Shown one piece after another: positions 1 to 8,473 of a stretch of DNA of 64,000 bases. The notes under the pieces were generated by a model. That model did not search any database, had not been told where the DNA came from, and saw only the letters and a list, made by a program, of their open reading frames with translations. Origin of the DNA: Prevotellaceae bacterium (GTDB lineage Bacteria > Bacteroidota > Bacteroidia > Bacteroidales > Bacteroidaceae); contig JAHZGX010000013.1 in the NCBI GenBank assembly GCA_019420585.1, positions 1-64,000 on the forward strand, in the 5' to 3' direction. The translations under genes were made by a program, and so were the position numbers. Every line of letters starts with the position of its first letter. Within the stretch, counting starts at the first letter, position 1.

Positions 1-54
1 TAGAGCACTAGCCTTCCAAGCTGGGGGTCGCGGGTTTGAGCCCCGTCTTCCGCT
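1..54 (+). tRNA. tRNA-Gly (TCC), 5' part outside the window
   Basis: This is the 3' part of a tRNA. The anticodon arm reads CTTCCAA (anticodon TCC). A T-arm with a TTTGAGC loop follows, and the acceptor strand CTTCCGC with discriminator T ends at 54. The D arm and 5' acceptor strand lie before the window. It is followed closely by tRNA-Thr and tuf, a usual Bacteroidales order. Confidence 0.88.
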
Positions 55-77
55 CGCTGAAAGAAATAAATGTTGTT

Positions 78-149
<72 letters not shown>

Positions 150-199
150 CTAACGTTTTATGATAGGACTAAACACTATTTATAAAAATAACAAACGCT

Positions 200-1387
200 A
201 TGGCAAAAGAAAAGTTTGAACGTACCAAACCCCATGTGAATATTGGTACCATCGGTCATGTAGACCACGGTAAGACTACTCTTACTGCTGCCATCTCAAA
301 GGTTCTTCATGATAAGGGCTTTGGCTCAGAGGATGTAAAGTCTTTTGATCAGATTGACAATGCTCCCGAGGAGAAGGAGCGTGGTATTACCATCAATACT
401 GCTCACATTGAGTATGAGACCGCAAAGCGTCACTATGCACATGTTGACTGCCCGGGTCACGCCGACTATGTGAAGAACATGGTGACTGGTGCTGCTCAGA
501 TGGATGGTGCTATCATTGTGGTTGCTGCAACTGATGGTCCTATGCCTCAGACTCGTGAGCACATCCTGCTTGCTCGTCAGGTGAACGTTCCCCGCTTGGT
601 GGTGTTCCTGAACAAGTGTGATATGGTGGATGATGCAGAAATGCTTGAACTCGTAGAGATGGAGATGGTTGAACTGCTGACATCCTATGGCTTTGAGGAG
701 GATACTCCCATTATCCGTGGTTCTGCCCTGGGTGCTTTGAATGGTGTAGGCCAGTGGGTTGATAAGGTGATGGAGTTGATGGACGCTTGTGACACTTGGA
801 TTCAGGAGCCTGTGCGTGCAATTGACAAGCCCTTCTTGATGCCCGTTGAGGACGTGTTCTCTATCACTGGCCGTGGTACTGTTGCTACAGGTCGTATTGA
901 GACTGGTGTCGTAAAGGTAGGTGACGAAGTCCAGATTTTGGGTTTGGGCGAGGATAAGAAGTCTGTCATCACCGGTGTTGAGATGTTCCGCAAGATTCTG
1001 GATGAGGGTGAAGCTGGTGACAACGTTGGTTTGTTGCTCCGTGGTATTGACAAGCAGGATGTTAAGCGTGGTATGGTTATCACTCATCCTGGAGCAATCA
1101 CTCCTCACAAGGGCTTCAAGGCTTCTATCTATGTTCTGAAGAAGGAAGAGGGTGGTCGTCATACTCCGTTCGGTAATAAGTATCGTCCTCAGTTCTATCT
1201 GCGTACTATGGACTGCACCGGTGAAATCAAGTTGCCCGAGGGTGTTGAGATGGTGATGCCAGGTGATAACGTAGAGATTCAGGTTGAGTTGATTTACGCT
1301 GTGGCTCTGAATGTGGGTCTGCGCTTCGCTATCCGTGAGGGTGGTCGCACCGTGGGTTCTGGTCAGATTACAGAGGTATTCGACTAA
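200..1387 (+). CDS. tuf: Elongation factor Tu
   Basis: EF-Tu is the GTPase that carries aminoacyl-tRNA to the ribosome. The 395-residue product has the full G-domain set: GHVDHGKT at residues 19-26, RGITIN in switch I, DCPGHADY, and NKCD for guanine specificity. The two beta-barrel domains follow to the C-terminus. Length is normal for the family. The gene sits between tRNA-Thr and tRNA-Trp, as in other Bacteroidales. No other ATG nearby competes for the start. An antisense ORF across it is only a shadow. Confidence 0.99.
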   Translation: MAKEKFERTKPHVNIGTIGHVDHGKTTLTAAISKVLHDKGFGSEDVKSFDQIDNAPEEKERGITINTAHIEYETAKRHYAHVDCPGHADYVKNMVTGAAQMDGAIIVVAATDGPMPQTREHILLARQVNVPRLVVFLNKCDMVDDAEMLELVEMEMVELLTSYGFEEDTPIIRGSALGALNGVGQWVDKVMELMDACDTWIQEPVRAIDKPFLMPVEDVFSITGRGTVATGRIETGVVKVGDEVQILGLGEDKKSVITGVEMFRKILDEGEAGDNVGLLLRGIDKQDVKRGMVITHPGAITPHKGFKASIYVLKKEEGGRHTPFGNKYRPQFYLRTMDCTGEIKLPEGVEMVMPGDNVEIQVELIYAVALNVGLRFAIREGGRTVGSGQITEVFD

Positions 1388-1430
1388 ACATTGATAATTC
1401 CGAAATATTAAGGAATACAATACACAATAG

Positions 1431-1462
1431 AGAGTCCTCTCTATTATACAGGAGAGGACTCT
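1431..1462 (+). terminator. Hairpin between tuf and tRNA-Trp
   Basis: AGAGTCCTCTC (1431-1441) and GAGAGGACTCT (1452-1462) form a perfect 11-bp stem with a 10-nt loop, followed by a short TGTTT. It may be a weak terminator or a processing signal that frees tRNA-Trp only 6 nt downstream. The T-tract is poor, so readthrough is likely. Confidence 0.55.
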
Positions 1463-1467
1463 TGTTT

Positions 1468-1540
1468 ACGGGAATAGCTCAGTTGGTAGAGCACTGGTCT
1501 CCAAAACCAGGTGTCGGGAGTTCGAGCCTCTCTTCCCGTG
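1468..1540 (+). tRNA. tRNA-Trp (CCA)
   Basis: ACGGGAA (1468-1474) pairs with TTCCCGT (1533-1539), with discriminator G at 1540. The anticodon loop is CTCCAAA (anticodon CCA, tryptophan), and the T loop is TTCGAGC. It lies between tuf and secE, as is typical of Bacteroidales. Confidence 0.96.
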
Positions 1541-1556
1541 CTAAAAGAAAAATATT

Positions 1557-1754
1557 ATGTTTGAGAGTATAAAAACATATTGCAAGGATTCATACGAAGA
1601 ACTTGTACATAAGACCTCATGGCCAACACGTTCTGAACTTATGAGCAGCGCGGTTGTAGTTTTAACAGCTTCCCTATGCATCGCGTTGGTCGTTTTTGTC
1701 ATGGACTTTGTGTTCCAGCAGGGTATGGAGTTCATCTATGGTATACTGCGCTAA
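1557..1754 (+). CDS. secE: Preprotein translocase subunit SecE
   Basis: SecE is the small inner-membrane subunit that clamps SecY in the Sec translocon. The 65-residue product has an N-terminal amphipathic part with the family signature around EELVHKTSWPTRSEL. One transmembrane helix follows (about residues 30-52, rich in V, L and A). This is the short, single-helix form seen outside the enterobacteria. It lies directly before nusG, the near-universal pairing, and starts 16 nt after tRNA-Trp, so the tRNA is probably processed from the same transcript. Confidence 0.96.
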   Translation: MFESIKTYCKDSYEELVHKTSWPTRSELMSSAVVVLTASLCIALVVFVMDFVFQQGMEFIYGILR

Positions 1755-1769
1755 TTTCTTGGTGAGAAT

Positions 1770-2324
1770 ATGGCTGATACTGGAATGAAATGGTACGTCA
1801 TGCGTGCCATAAGTGGAAAGGAAGGCAAGGTTAAGGAATACGTGGATGCAATGCTTCACCAAGGTGGAGCATTTGCTGAACATGTGTCCCAAGTTCTTAT
1901 TCCTACCGAGAAGGTCGTTACCGTTACAAACGGGAAACGCAAGGTTAAGGAGAAGTACCGTTACAGCGGTTATGTCTTTGTGGAGGCTGAACTCGTTGGT
2001 GAGGTTCAGGCCACTTTGCGTAACATTCCTGATGTGCTGGGATTTCTCAGTGATACCAAAAGCAGTACCACTCCCATGCCCCTTCGTCCTACAGAGGTGA
2101 AGCAGATGTTGGGCACTATCGATGAGATTGCGGAAATTCCTGAAGATGTAACCATACCTTTTGAGGTTGGTGAAAGCGTGAAGGTAATTGAAGGTCCCTT
2201 CAGCGGTTTCGATGCAATTATCGAAGAAGTTGTCAATGACAAGAAGAAGTTGAAGGTGATGGTAAAAATCTTCGGACGTAAAACTCCGCTTGATTTGGGT
2301 TTTATGCAAGTGGAGAAGCAATAA
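1770..2324 (+). CDS. nusG: Transcription termination/antitermination factor NusG
   Basis: NusG binds RNA polymerase and links it to Rho or to the ribosome. The 184-residue product begins with the NGN domain (WYVMRAISGKEGKVKEY, with GYVFVEAEL further on). It ends with a KOW domain (about residues 130-165, EVGESVKVIEGPFSGF). It lies 15 nt after secE and before the ribosomal protein genes. An internal ATG at 1785 (MKWYVMR) is a possible alternative start; the first ATG is chosen because close relatives carry a short polar leader before WYV. Confidence 0.97.
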   Translation: MADTGMKWYVMRAISGKEGKVKEYVDAMLHQGGAFAEHVSQVLIPTEKVVTVTNGKRKVKEKYRYSGYVFVEAELVGEVQATLRNIPDVLGFLSDTKSSTTPMPLRPTEVKQMLGTIDEIAEIPEDVTIPFEVGESVKVIEGPFSGFDAIIEEVVNDKKKLKVMVKIFGRKTPLDLGFMQVEKQ

Positions 2325-2385
2325 GGTGCGTAATGTTACGTGCACCTTTTGTGGATCACGATAAATTAAATAATTAAAAACGACA

Positions 2386-2826
2386 ATGGCTAAAGAAGTT
2401 GCTGGATTAATCAAATTGCAGATTAAGGGCGGCGCTGCGAATCCATCTCCCCCAGTGGGTCCTGCTCTTGGTTCGAAGGGCATCAATATCATGGATTTCT
2501 GCAAGGCCTTCAATGCCAGAACTCAGGATCGTGCCGGAAAGGTGCTTCCTGTAGTTATTACTTACTACACGGATAAGTCTTATGATTTTATTGTAAAGAC
2601 TCCCCCCGTGGCAGTACAGTTGTTGGAGGTTGCAAAAATCAAGAGCGGTTCAGCAGAACCTAACCGTAAGAAAGTTGCCGAGATTACTTGGGAGCAGGTG
2701 AGGGCAATCGCTCAAGATAAAATGCCAGATTTGAACTGCTTCACTGTGGAGTCTGCCATGACTTTGGTTGCAGGTACAGCCAGAAGTATGGGCATCATTG
2801 TGAAAGGTGAATTCCCTGGAAAATAA
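2386..2826 (+). CDS. rplK: 50S ribosomal protein L11
   Basis: L11 forms part of the GTPase-associated centre on 23S rRNA. The 146-residue product has the N-terminal motif IKLQIKGGAANPSPPVGPAL, which carries the thiostrepton-region prolines. The C-terminal RNA-binding domain ends in GTARSMGI. Length is standard. It is the first gene of the L11-L1-L10-L12 cluster, 17 nt before rplA. Confidence 0.98.
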   Translation: MAKEVAGLIKLQIKGGAANPSPPVGPALGSKGINIMDFCKAFNARTQDRAGKVLPVVITYYTDKSYDFIVKTPPVAVQLLEVAKIKSGSAEPNRKKVAEITWEQVRAIAQDKMPDLNCFTVESAMTLVAGTARSMGIIVKGEFPGK

Positions 2827-2843
2827 TTTAAACTTCAATTAAG

Positions 2844-3542
2844 ATGAGTAAACTGACAAAGAATCAAAAGTTGGTGGCTGACAAGATTGAAGCAGGGAAG
2901 GCATACACTCTGAAAGAGGCATCTGCTTTGGTGAAGGAAATCTCCACTACAAAGTTTGATGCTTCTGTGGACATCGATGTGCGTCTGGGGGTTGATCCCC
3001 GTAAGGCTAACCAGATGGTACGTGGCGTGGTATCTCTGCCCAATGGAACGGGTAAGGTGACTCGTGTTCTCTGCCTCTGCACACCTGATGCTGAAACTGC
3101 TGCAAAGGAAGCTGGTGCCGACTACGTTGGTCTCGATGAATACATTGAGAAAATCAAAGGTGGTTGGACAGATGTTGATGTGATTATCACCATGCCCTCC
3201 ATCATGGGTAAGATTGGTGCTCTGGGTCGTGTGCTGGGTCCCCGTGGGCTGATGCCTAACCCCAAGAGTGGAACTGTAACCATGGATGTGGCTAAGGCTG
3301 TACGTGAGGTTAAGCAGGGTAAGATAGACTTTAAAGTTGACAAGACTGGTATTGTACATACGTCTATCGGTAAGGTGTCTTTCACTGCTGACCAGATTGC
3401 TCAGAATGCAAAGGAGTTCCTCTCAACTATTATTAAGTTGAAGCCTTCTTCTGCAAAGGGCACGTATGTGAAGAGCATTTATCTTTCAAGTACAATGAGC
3501 CGCGGCATCAAGATTGATCCTAAGGCTACTGAGGAAATCTAA
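2844..3542 (+). CDS. rplA: 50S ribosomal protein L1
   Basis: L1 builds the mobile stalk at the ribosomal E site. In many bacteria it also represses its own L11-L1 mRNA. The 232-residue product has the signature MGKIGALGRVLGPRGLMPNP and the usual two-domain layout. It lies 17 nt after rplK and 14 nt before rplJ. I saw no clear L1 autoregulatory mimic upstream, but a folding search was not possible. Confidence 0.98.
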   Translation: MSKLTKNQKLVADKIEAGKAYTLKEASALVKEISTTKFDASVDIDVRLGVDPRKANQMVRGVVSLPNGTGKVTRVLCLCTPDAETAAKEAGADYVGLDEYIEKIKGGWTDVDVIITMPSIMGKIGALGRVLGPRGLMPNPKSGTVTMDVAKAVREVKQGKIDFKVDKTGIVHTSIGKVSFTADQIAQNAKEFLSTIIKLKPSSAKGTYVKSIYLSSTMSRGIKIDPKATEEI

Positions 3543-3556
3543 ATTCGAGGAAAGTC

Positions 3557-4081
3557 ATGAGAAAGGAAGATAAAGGTGTGATAATTGCACATCTTGGAGA
3601 GTTGCTGAATGAGTATCCCCATTTTTACATGGTAGACGTGGAGGGTATGGATGCTGCTGCTACAACTGAACTTCGTAGAAAGTGCTTTGAGAAGGAACTT
3701 AAGATGGTGGTTGTGAAGAACACACTACTTGAAAAGGCTCTTGAGGCTAAAGGTGAGGAGTTCAGTGTTCTGAAAGATGTGCTGAAGGGTACCACTGCTG
3801 TATTGTTCTCTCAGGTTGCAAATGCACCGGCCAAATTGGTTAAGGAATACAAGACCAAAAAGGCTGAGAAGCCTGCACTGAAGGCTGCATATGCAGAGGA
3901 GGGTGTCTACGTAGGTGCCGATCAGTTGGATGTTCTCTGTTCTATTAAGAGCAAGAACGAGGTTATTGCTGAGATTGTGTCTTTGCTGCAGTCTCCGGCC
4001 AAGAATGTTCTGTCTGCACTGCAGTCTGGACAGAATACAATTCATGGAGTTCTGAAGACTCTTGGCGAGAGAGGTGAGTAA
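3557..4081 (+). CDS. rplJ: 50S ribosomal protein L10
   Basis: L10 anchors L7/L12 dimers to the ribosomal stalk base. The 174-residue product has the N-terminal RNA-binding fold (VDVEGMDAAATTELRRK, VVVKNTLLEKAL). The C-terminal helical spine that binds L12 is present. It sits between rplA and rplL, with a 59-bp gap before rplL. Confidence 0.97.
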   Translation: MRKEDKGVIIAHLGELLNEYPHFYMVDVEGMDAAATTELRRKCFEKELKMVVVKNTLLEKALEAKGEEFSVLKDVLKGTTAVLFSQVANAPAKLVKEYKTKKAEKPALKAAYAEEGVYVGADQLDVLCSIKSKNEVIAEIVSLLQSPAKNVLSALQSGQNTIHGVLKTLGERGE

Positions 4082-4140
4082 TTCCGCCGTCTCCGCAGGA
4101 AAACAAACAAAGTAACAAAATAATAAAAGTAGAAATAAAA

Positions 4141-4518
4141 ATGGCAGATTTGAAAGCTATTGCTGAAGAGTTGGTAAACTTGACAGTGAAAGAAGTTAAT
4201 GAGTTGGCAACCATCCTGAAGGACGAGTATGGTATTGAGCCTGCAGCCGCAACTGTGGCTGTAGCTGCTCCTGGTGCTGCTGGTGCGGCTGCCGCAGAGG
4301 AAGAGAAGACAAACTTTGATGTGGTGCTGAAGAACGCAGGTGCTGCTAAGCTCCAGGTGGTGAAGGCTGTCAAGGAGGCTTGTGGTCTTGGTCTGAAGGA
4401 AGCCAAGGATCTCGTTGATGGTGCCCCCAGCACTCTGAAGGAGGGCATGGCAAAGGCTGATGCCGAGGCTCTGAAGAAGACCCTCGAGGATGCTGGTGCT
4501 GAGATTGAACTGAAATAA
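4141..4518 (+). CDS. rplL: 50S ribosomal protein L7/L12
   Basis: L7/L12 is the multicopy stalk protein that recruits translation GTPases. The 125-residue product has the N-terminal dimerisation helices, an alanine-rich hinge (about residues 38-53, AAPGAAGAAAAEEE) and the conserved C-terminal domain (GLGLKEAKDLVDGAP). Length is standard. A hairpin with a T-tract follows before rpoB. Confidence 0.98.
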   Translation: MADLKAIAEELVNLTVKEVNELATILKDEYGIEPAAATVAVAAPGAAGAAAAEEEKTNFDVVLKNAGAAKLQVVKAVKEACGLGLKEAKDLVDGAPSTLKEGMAKADAEALKKTLEDAGAEIELK

Positions 4519-4541
4519 TCAGCCCTGTCAAAACAGGTATA

Positions 4542-4579
4542 GGTAAAGGATCCTCTGGTAGAGGGTTCTTTGCCTTTTT
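4542..4579 (+). terminator. Attenuator-like hairpin between rplL and rpoB
   Basis: GGTAAAGGATCCTCT pairs imperfectly, with G-U pairs, with GAGGGTTCTTTGCC, and TTTTTG follows. The position matches the partial terminator that adjusts rpoBC expression relative to ribosomal proteins in many bacteria. That role here is inferred from position. Confidence 0.6.
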
Positions 4580-4618
4580 GTGTCTATATCCTTTCACGAG
4601 TCTTTTAATCAACTTTAG

Positions 4619-7600
4619 ATGGCTAAACTAGTTAACCAAAGAGTTAATTTCGCTTCCGTAAAGAGTCCTATGCCTTATCCGGACTTCTTGGAAGTGCAGT
4701 TGAAGTCTTTCAAGGACTTCTTGCAGTTGGACACACCTCCAGAACTCCGAAAGAACGATGGTCTGTATAAGGTGTTCTCGGAAAATTTCCCCATTGCTGA
4801 CACTCGTAACAACTTCGTGCTTGAGTTCTTGGATTATTATATTGATCCGCCTCGTTATTCCATTGAGGAATGTTTGGAGAGGGGGCTGACTTACAGTGTA
4901 CCTCTGAAAGCAAAACTGAAACTTTTCTGTACCGATCCCGACCATGAGGATTTTGATACGGTCATACAGGATGTATTCCTTGGTCCTATTCCTTACATGA
5001 CGAGTAACGGTACGTTTGTCATCAATGGAGCAGAGCGCGTGGTTGTGTCTCAGTTGCATCGTTCACCTGGCGTGTTCTTCGGAAGCAGCGTCCATGCCAA
5101 TGGTGCTCAACTGTATTCTGCAAGAATCATTCCTTTCAAAGGCAGTTGGATTGAGTTCGCGACGGACATCAATAATGTAATGTATGCTTACATTGACCGA
5201 AAGAAGAAGTTGCCTGTTACTACTCTTTTGCGTGCCATCGGTTTTGAGACAGATAAGGATATTCTGGAGATCTTCGACCTCGCAGAGGAGGTTAAGGTTA
5301 CTCGCGAGAACCTGAAGAAATACGCAGATCGCAAACTTGCCGCAAGAGTATTGAAGAGTTGGGTTGAGGATTTCGTAGATGAGGATACAGGTGAGGTGGT
5401 GTCCATAGAGCGTAATGAGGTGGTCTTGGATCGTGAGAGCATCATCAATGACGATGCTATGGAGATTATTCTCAATAGCAATGTTCCCACCATTCTTGTA
5501 CATAAGGATGCACAGCAGGAGGATGGAAGGACTTCTGATTTCTCCACCATCTTTGACACTCTGCAGAAAGATACCACGAACAGTGAGAAGGAGGCTGTAT
5601 GGTTTATATATAAACAATTGCGCAATGCAGATCCCGCTGATGATGCTAGTGCACGTGAAGTTATAAACAATCTCTTCTTCAGTGACAAACGTTATGACTT
5701 AGGTGAGGTGGGACGTTACCGCATCAACCATAAGTTGAACCTTCACACGGACATGGATGTTCGTGTGCTGACCAAGGAAGACATCATTGAGATTATCAAG
5801 TACCTGATAGAACTGGTAAACTCAAATGCCAAGGTGGATGATATTGACCACCTCAGCAACCGTCGCGTACGTACTGTAGGCGAGCAGTTGAGCAACCAGT
5901 TCGCAGTTGGTCTTGCACGTATGGGACGTACCATCCGTGAGCGTATGAACGTGCGTGATAATGAGGTTTTCACTCCCACGGACTTGATTAACGCAAAGAC
6001 CATAAGCAGTGTAATCAACACGTTCTTCGGTACAAATGCATTGAGCCAGTTTATGGATCAGACCAATCCTCTGGCAGAGGTGACGCACAAACGCCGTCTC
6101 TCGGCTTTTGGTCCTGGTGGTTTGTCTCGTGAACGTGCTGGTTTTGAGGTACGTGACGTGCATTATACCCATTATGGTCGCCTCTGTCCCATTGAATCTC
6201 CGGAAGGCCCCAACATTGGTCTGATTTCTTCGCTCTGTGTATTTGCGAAGATTAACGATTTAGGCTTCATAGAGACTCCCTATCGTAAGGTAAATGATGG
6301 AGTTGTGGATTTGTCGGAGAATGGTGTCCAGTATATGACAGCAGAGGAAGAAGAAGGCAAGATTATCGGCCAGGGTAATGCTCCTCTCAATGATGACGGA
6401 ACATTTATACGTACTAAAGTAAAGTGCCGTGAGGACGATGATTATCCAGTAGTACCTCCCTCTGAAGTAGACTATATGGACGTGGCTCCGCAGCAGATTG
6501 CTTCTATCGCTGCCGCACTTATTCCTTTCCTGGAGCATGATGATGCACACCGTGCTTTGATGGGATCAAACATGATGCGCCAGGCCGTGCCATTGATGCG
6601 TTCGGAGGCTCCTATTGTAGGTACAGGCATAGAGCGTCAGTTGTGTGAGGACTCACGAACCATGATTACCGCAGAAGGTGCGGGCGTTGTTGAATATGTG
6701 GATGCAACCACGATTCGTATCCTTTATGACCGTACGGAGGATGAGGAGTTCGTAAGTTTCGAACCTGCCTTGAAAGAATACCGCATTCCCAAGTTCCGCC
6801 GTACCAACCAGAGCATGACCATCGACCTGCGTCCTATCTGCAATAAAGGCGATAGAGTGGAAAAAGGCCAAATCTTGACGGAAGGTTATTCTACAGAGGA
6901 TGGCGAATTGGCATTGGGCAAGAACCTGCTTGTGGCTTATATGCCTTGGAAAGGTTACAATTATGAGGATGCCATTGTGCTGAATGAGCGTGTTGTTCGT
7001 GAAGACGTGCTCACAAGTGTGCATGTGGAGGAATTCTCCCTTGAGGTGCGTGAGACCAAGCGCGGCATGGAAGAGTTGACCTCAGACATCCCCAATGTAA
7101 GTGAGGAGGCTACTAAGGATTTGGATGAGAATGGTATCATCCGTATTGGCGCACGTGTTGCTCCCGGCGACATCATGATAGGCAAGATTACTCCGAAAGG
7201 CGAGAGCGATCCTAGCCCCGAGGAGAAGTTGCTGCGTGCAATCTTCGGTGATAAGGCTGGCGATGTGAAGGACGCTTCGCTGAAGGCAAGTCCTTCGTTG
7301 AACGGTGTCGTAATAGACAAGAAACTTTTCTCCAAGGCCATCAAGACACGTGCTGCCAAGCAGCAGGACAAACCAAGACTGGCTGCTATTGATGAGGAAT
7401 TCAATGATAAGGTGGAAGATCTGAAGGCCATCTTGGTGGACAAGTTGCTCGAACTTACCAAGGGCAAGAAGAGCCAGGGAATCAAGGACTATATGGGTGC
7501 CGACCTCATTGCCAAAGGTTCCGCCATTACGGCCAATGTGCTCAATAGTTTCGACTATACCGCCGTGCAACTTAGCGGATGGACCAATGATGAGCATACC

Positions 7601-8440
7601 AATAAGTTGATAAGCCAGTTGATAATCAACTATCTGAAGAAATTCAAGATTCTGGATGCAGAGATGAAGCGCAAGAAGTTTGCTATCACTATAGGTGACG
7701 AGTTGCCTTCAGGCATTATCCAGATGGCTAAGGTGTATATTGCCAAGAAGCGTAAGATTGGTGTCGGTGACAAGATGGCCGGACGTCATGGCAACAAGGG
7801 TATCGTAAGTAAGATTGTGCGTCAGGAAGACATGCCTTTCCTCGCTGATGGTACTCCTGTGGACATCGTGCTCAACCCTCTGGGTGTGCCTTCACGAATG
7901 AACATAGGTCAGATATTCGAGACTGTGCTGGGATATGCCGGTTTGAAACTTGGCGTGAAGTTTGCCACTCCTATTTTTGACGGTGCCACCTTGGATGACC
8001 TGTGCGAGTGGACGGACAAGGCAGGTCTGCCGCGCTATTGCTCCACACAGTTGTATGATGGTGCCACGGGTGAAGCCTTTGACCAGTTGGCCACAGTGGG
8101 AGTTGCATATATGCTGAAACTCGGCCACATGGTAGAGGATAAGATGCATGCCCGCAGCATTGGCCCCTACTCGCTCATTACTCAGCAACCCCTGGGTGGT
8201 AAGGCACAATTCGGTGGACAGCGTTTCGGAGAGATGGAAGTCTGGGCCGTGGAGGCATTCGGTGCTTCGCATGTGCTTCAGGAAATCTTGACCATAAAGA
8301 GTGATGACGTGGTGGGCAGAAGCAAGGCTTACGAGGCCATCGTGAAGGGAGATGCCATGCCAACTCCCGGCATACCCGAGTCACTTAACGTGTTGCTGCA
8401 TGAGTTGCGCGGTCTGGGACTGAGTGTTACGCTGGAATAA
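4619..8440 (+). CDS. rpoB: DNA-directed RNA polymerase subunit beta
   Basis: This is the beta subunit, holding half of the catalytic cleft and the rifampicin pocket. At 1273 residues it is the usual Bacteroidetes length. Visible motifs include the rifampicin region (FFGTNALSQFMDQTNPL and THKRRLSAFGPGGL), YTHYGRLCPIESPEGPNIGL, and the C-terminal GDKMAGRHGNKG and GGKAQFGGQRFGEMEVWA. The rifampicin-region residues look wild type (QFMDQ, HKRR). It is followed by rpoC after 33 bp. Confidence 0.99.
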   Translation: MAKLVNQRVNFASVKSPMPYPDFLEVQLKSFKDFLQLDTPPELRKNDGLYKVFSENFPIADTRNNFVLEFLDYYIDPPRYSIEECLERGLTYSVPLKAKLKLFCTDPDHEDFDTVIQDVFLGPIPYMTSNGTFVINGAERVVVSQLHRSPGVFFGSSVHANGAQLYSARIIPFKGSWIEFATDINNVMYAYIDRKKKLPVTTLLRAIGFETDKDILEIFDLAEEVKVTRENLKKYADRKLAARVLKSWVEDFVDEDTGEVVSIERNEVVLDRESIINDDAMEIILNSNVPTILVHKDAQQEDGRTSDFSTIFDTLQKDTTNSEKEAVWFIYKQLRNADPADDASAREVINNLFFSDKRYDLGEVGRYRINHKLNLHTDMDVRVLTKEDIIEIIKYLIELVNSNAKVDDIDHLSNRRVRTVGEQLSNQFAVGLARMGRTIRERMNVRDNEVFTPTDLINAKTISSVINTFFGTNALSQFMDQTNPLAEVTHKRRLSAFGPGGLSRERAGFEVRDVHYTHYGRLCPIESPEGPNIGLISSLCVFAKINDLGFIETPYRKVNDGVVDLSENGVQYMTAEEEEGKIIGQGNAPLNDDGTFIRTKVKCREDDDYPVVPPSEVDYMDVAPQQIASIAAALIPFLEHDDAHRALMGSNMMRQAVPLMRSEAPIVGTGIERQLCEDSRTMITAEGAGVVEYVDATTIRILYDRTEDEEFVSFEPALKEYRIPKFRRTNQSMTIDLRPICNKGDRVEKGQILTEGYSTEDGELALGKNLLVAYMPWKGYNYEDAIVLNERVVREDVLTSVHVEEFSLEVRETKRGMEELTSDIPNVSEEATKDLDENGIIRIGARVAPGDIMIGKITPKGESDPSPEEKLLRAIFGDKAGDVKDASLKASPSLNGVVIDKKLFSKAIKTRAAKQQDKPRLAAIDEEFNDKVEDLKAILVDKLLELTKGKKSQGIKDYMGADLIAKGSAITANVLNSFDYTAVQLSGWTNDEHTNKLISQLIINYLKKFKILDAEMKRKKFAITIGDELPSGIIQMAKVYIAKKRKIGVGDKMAGRHGNKGIVSKIVRQEDMPFLADGTPVDIVLNPLGVPSRMNIGQIFETVLGYAGLKLGVKFATPIFDGATLDDLCEWTDKAGLPRYCSTQLYDGATGEAFDQLATVGVAYMLKLGHMVEDKMHARSIGPYSLITQQPLGGKAQFGGQRFGEMEVWAVEAFGASHVLQEILTIKSDDVVGRSKAYEAIVKGDAMPTPGIPESLNVLLHELRGLGLSVTLE

Positions 8441-8473
8441 TGAATAACGTACTCTTTTAGACAAGGATATTAT

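Noticed and set aside
326..1420. A 364-residue open frame antisense to tuf
   Set aside because: A known type of shadow opposite tuf; tuf is certain and this frame has no independent support.
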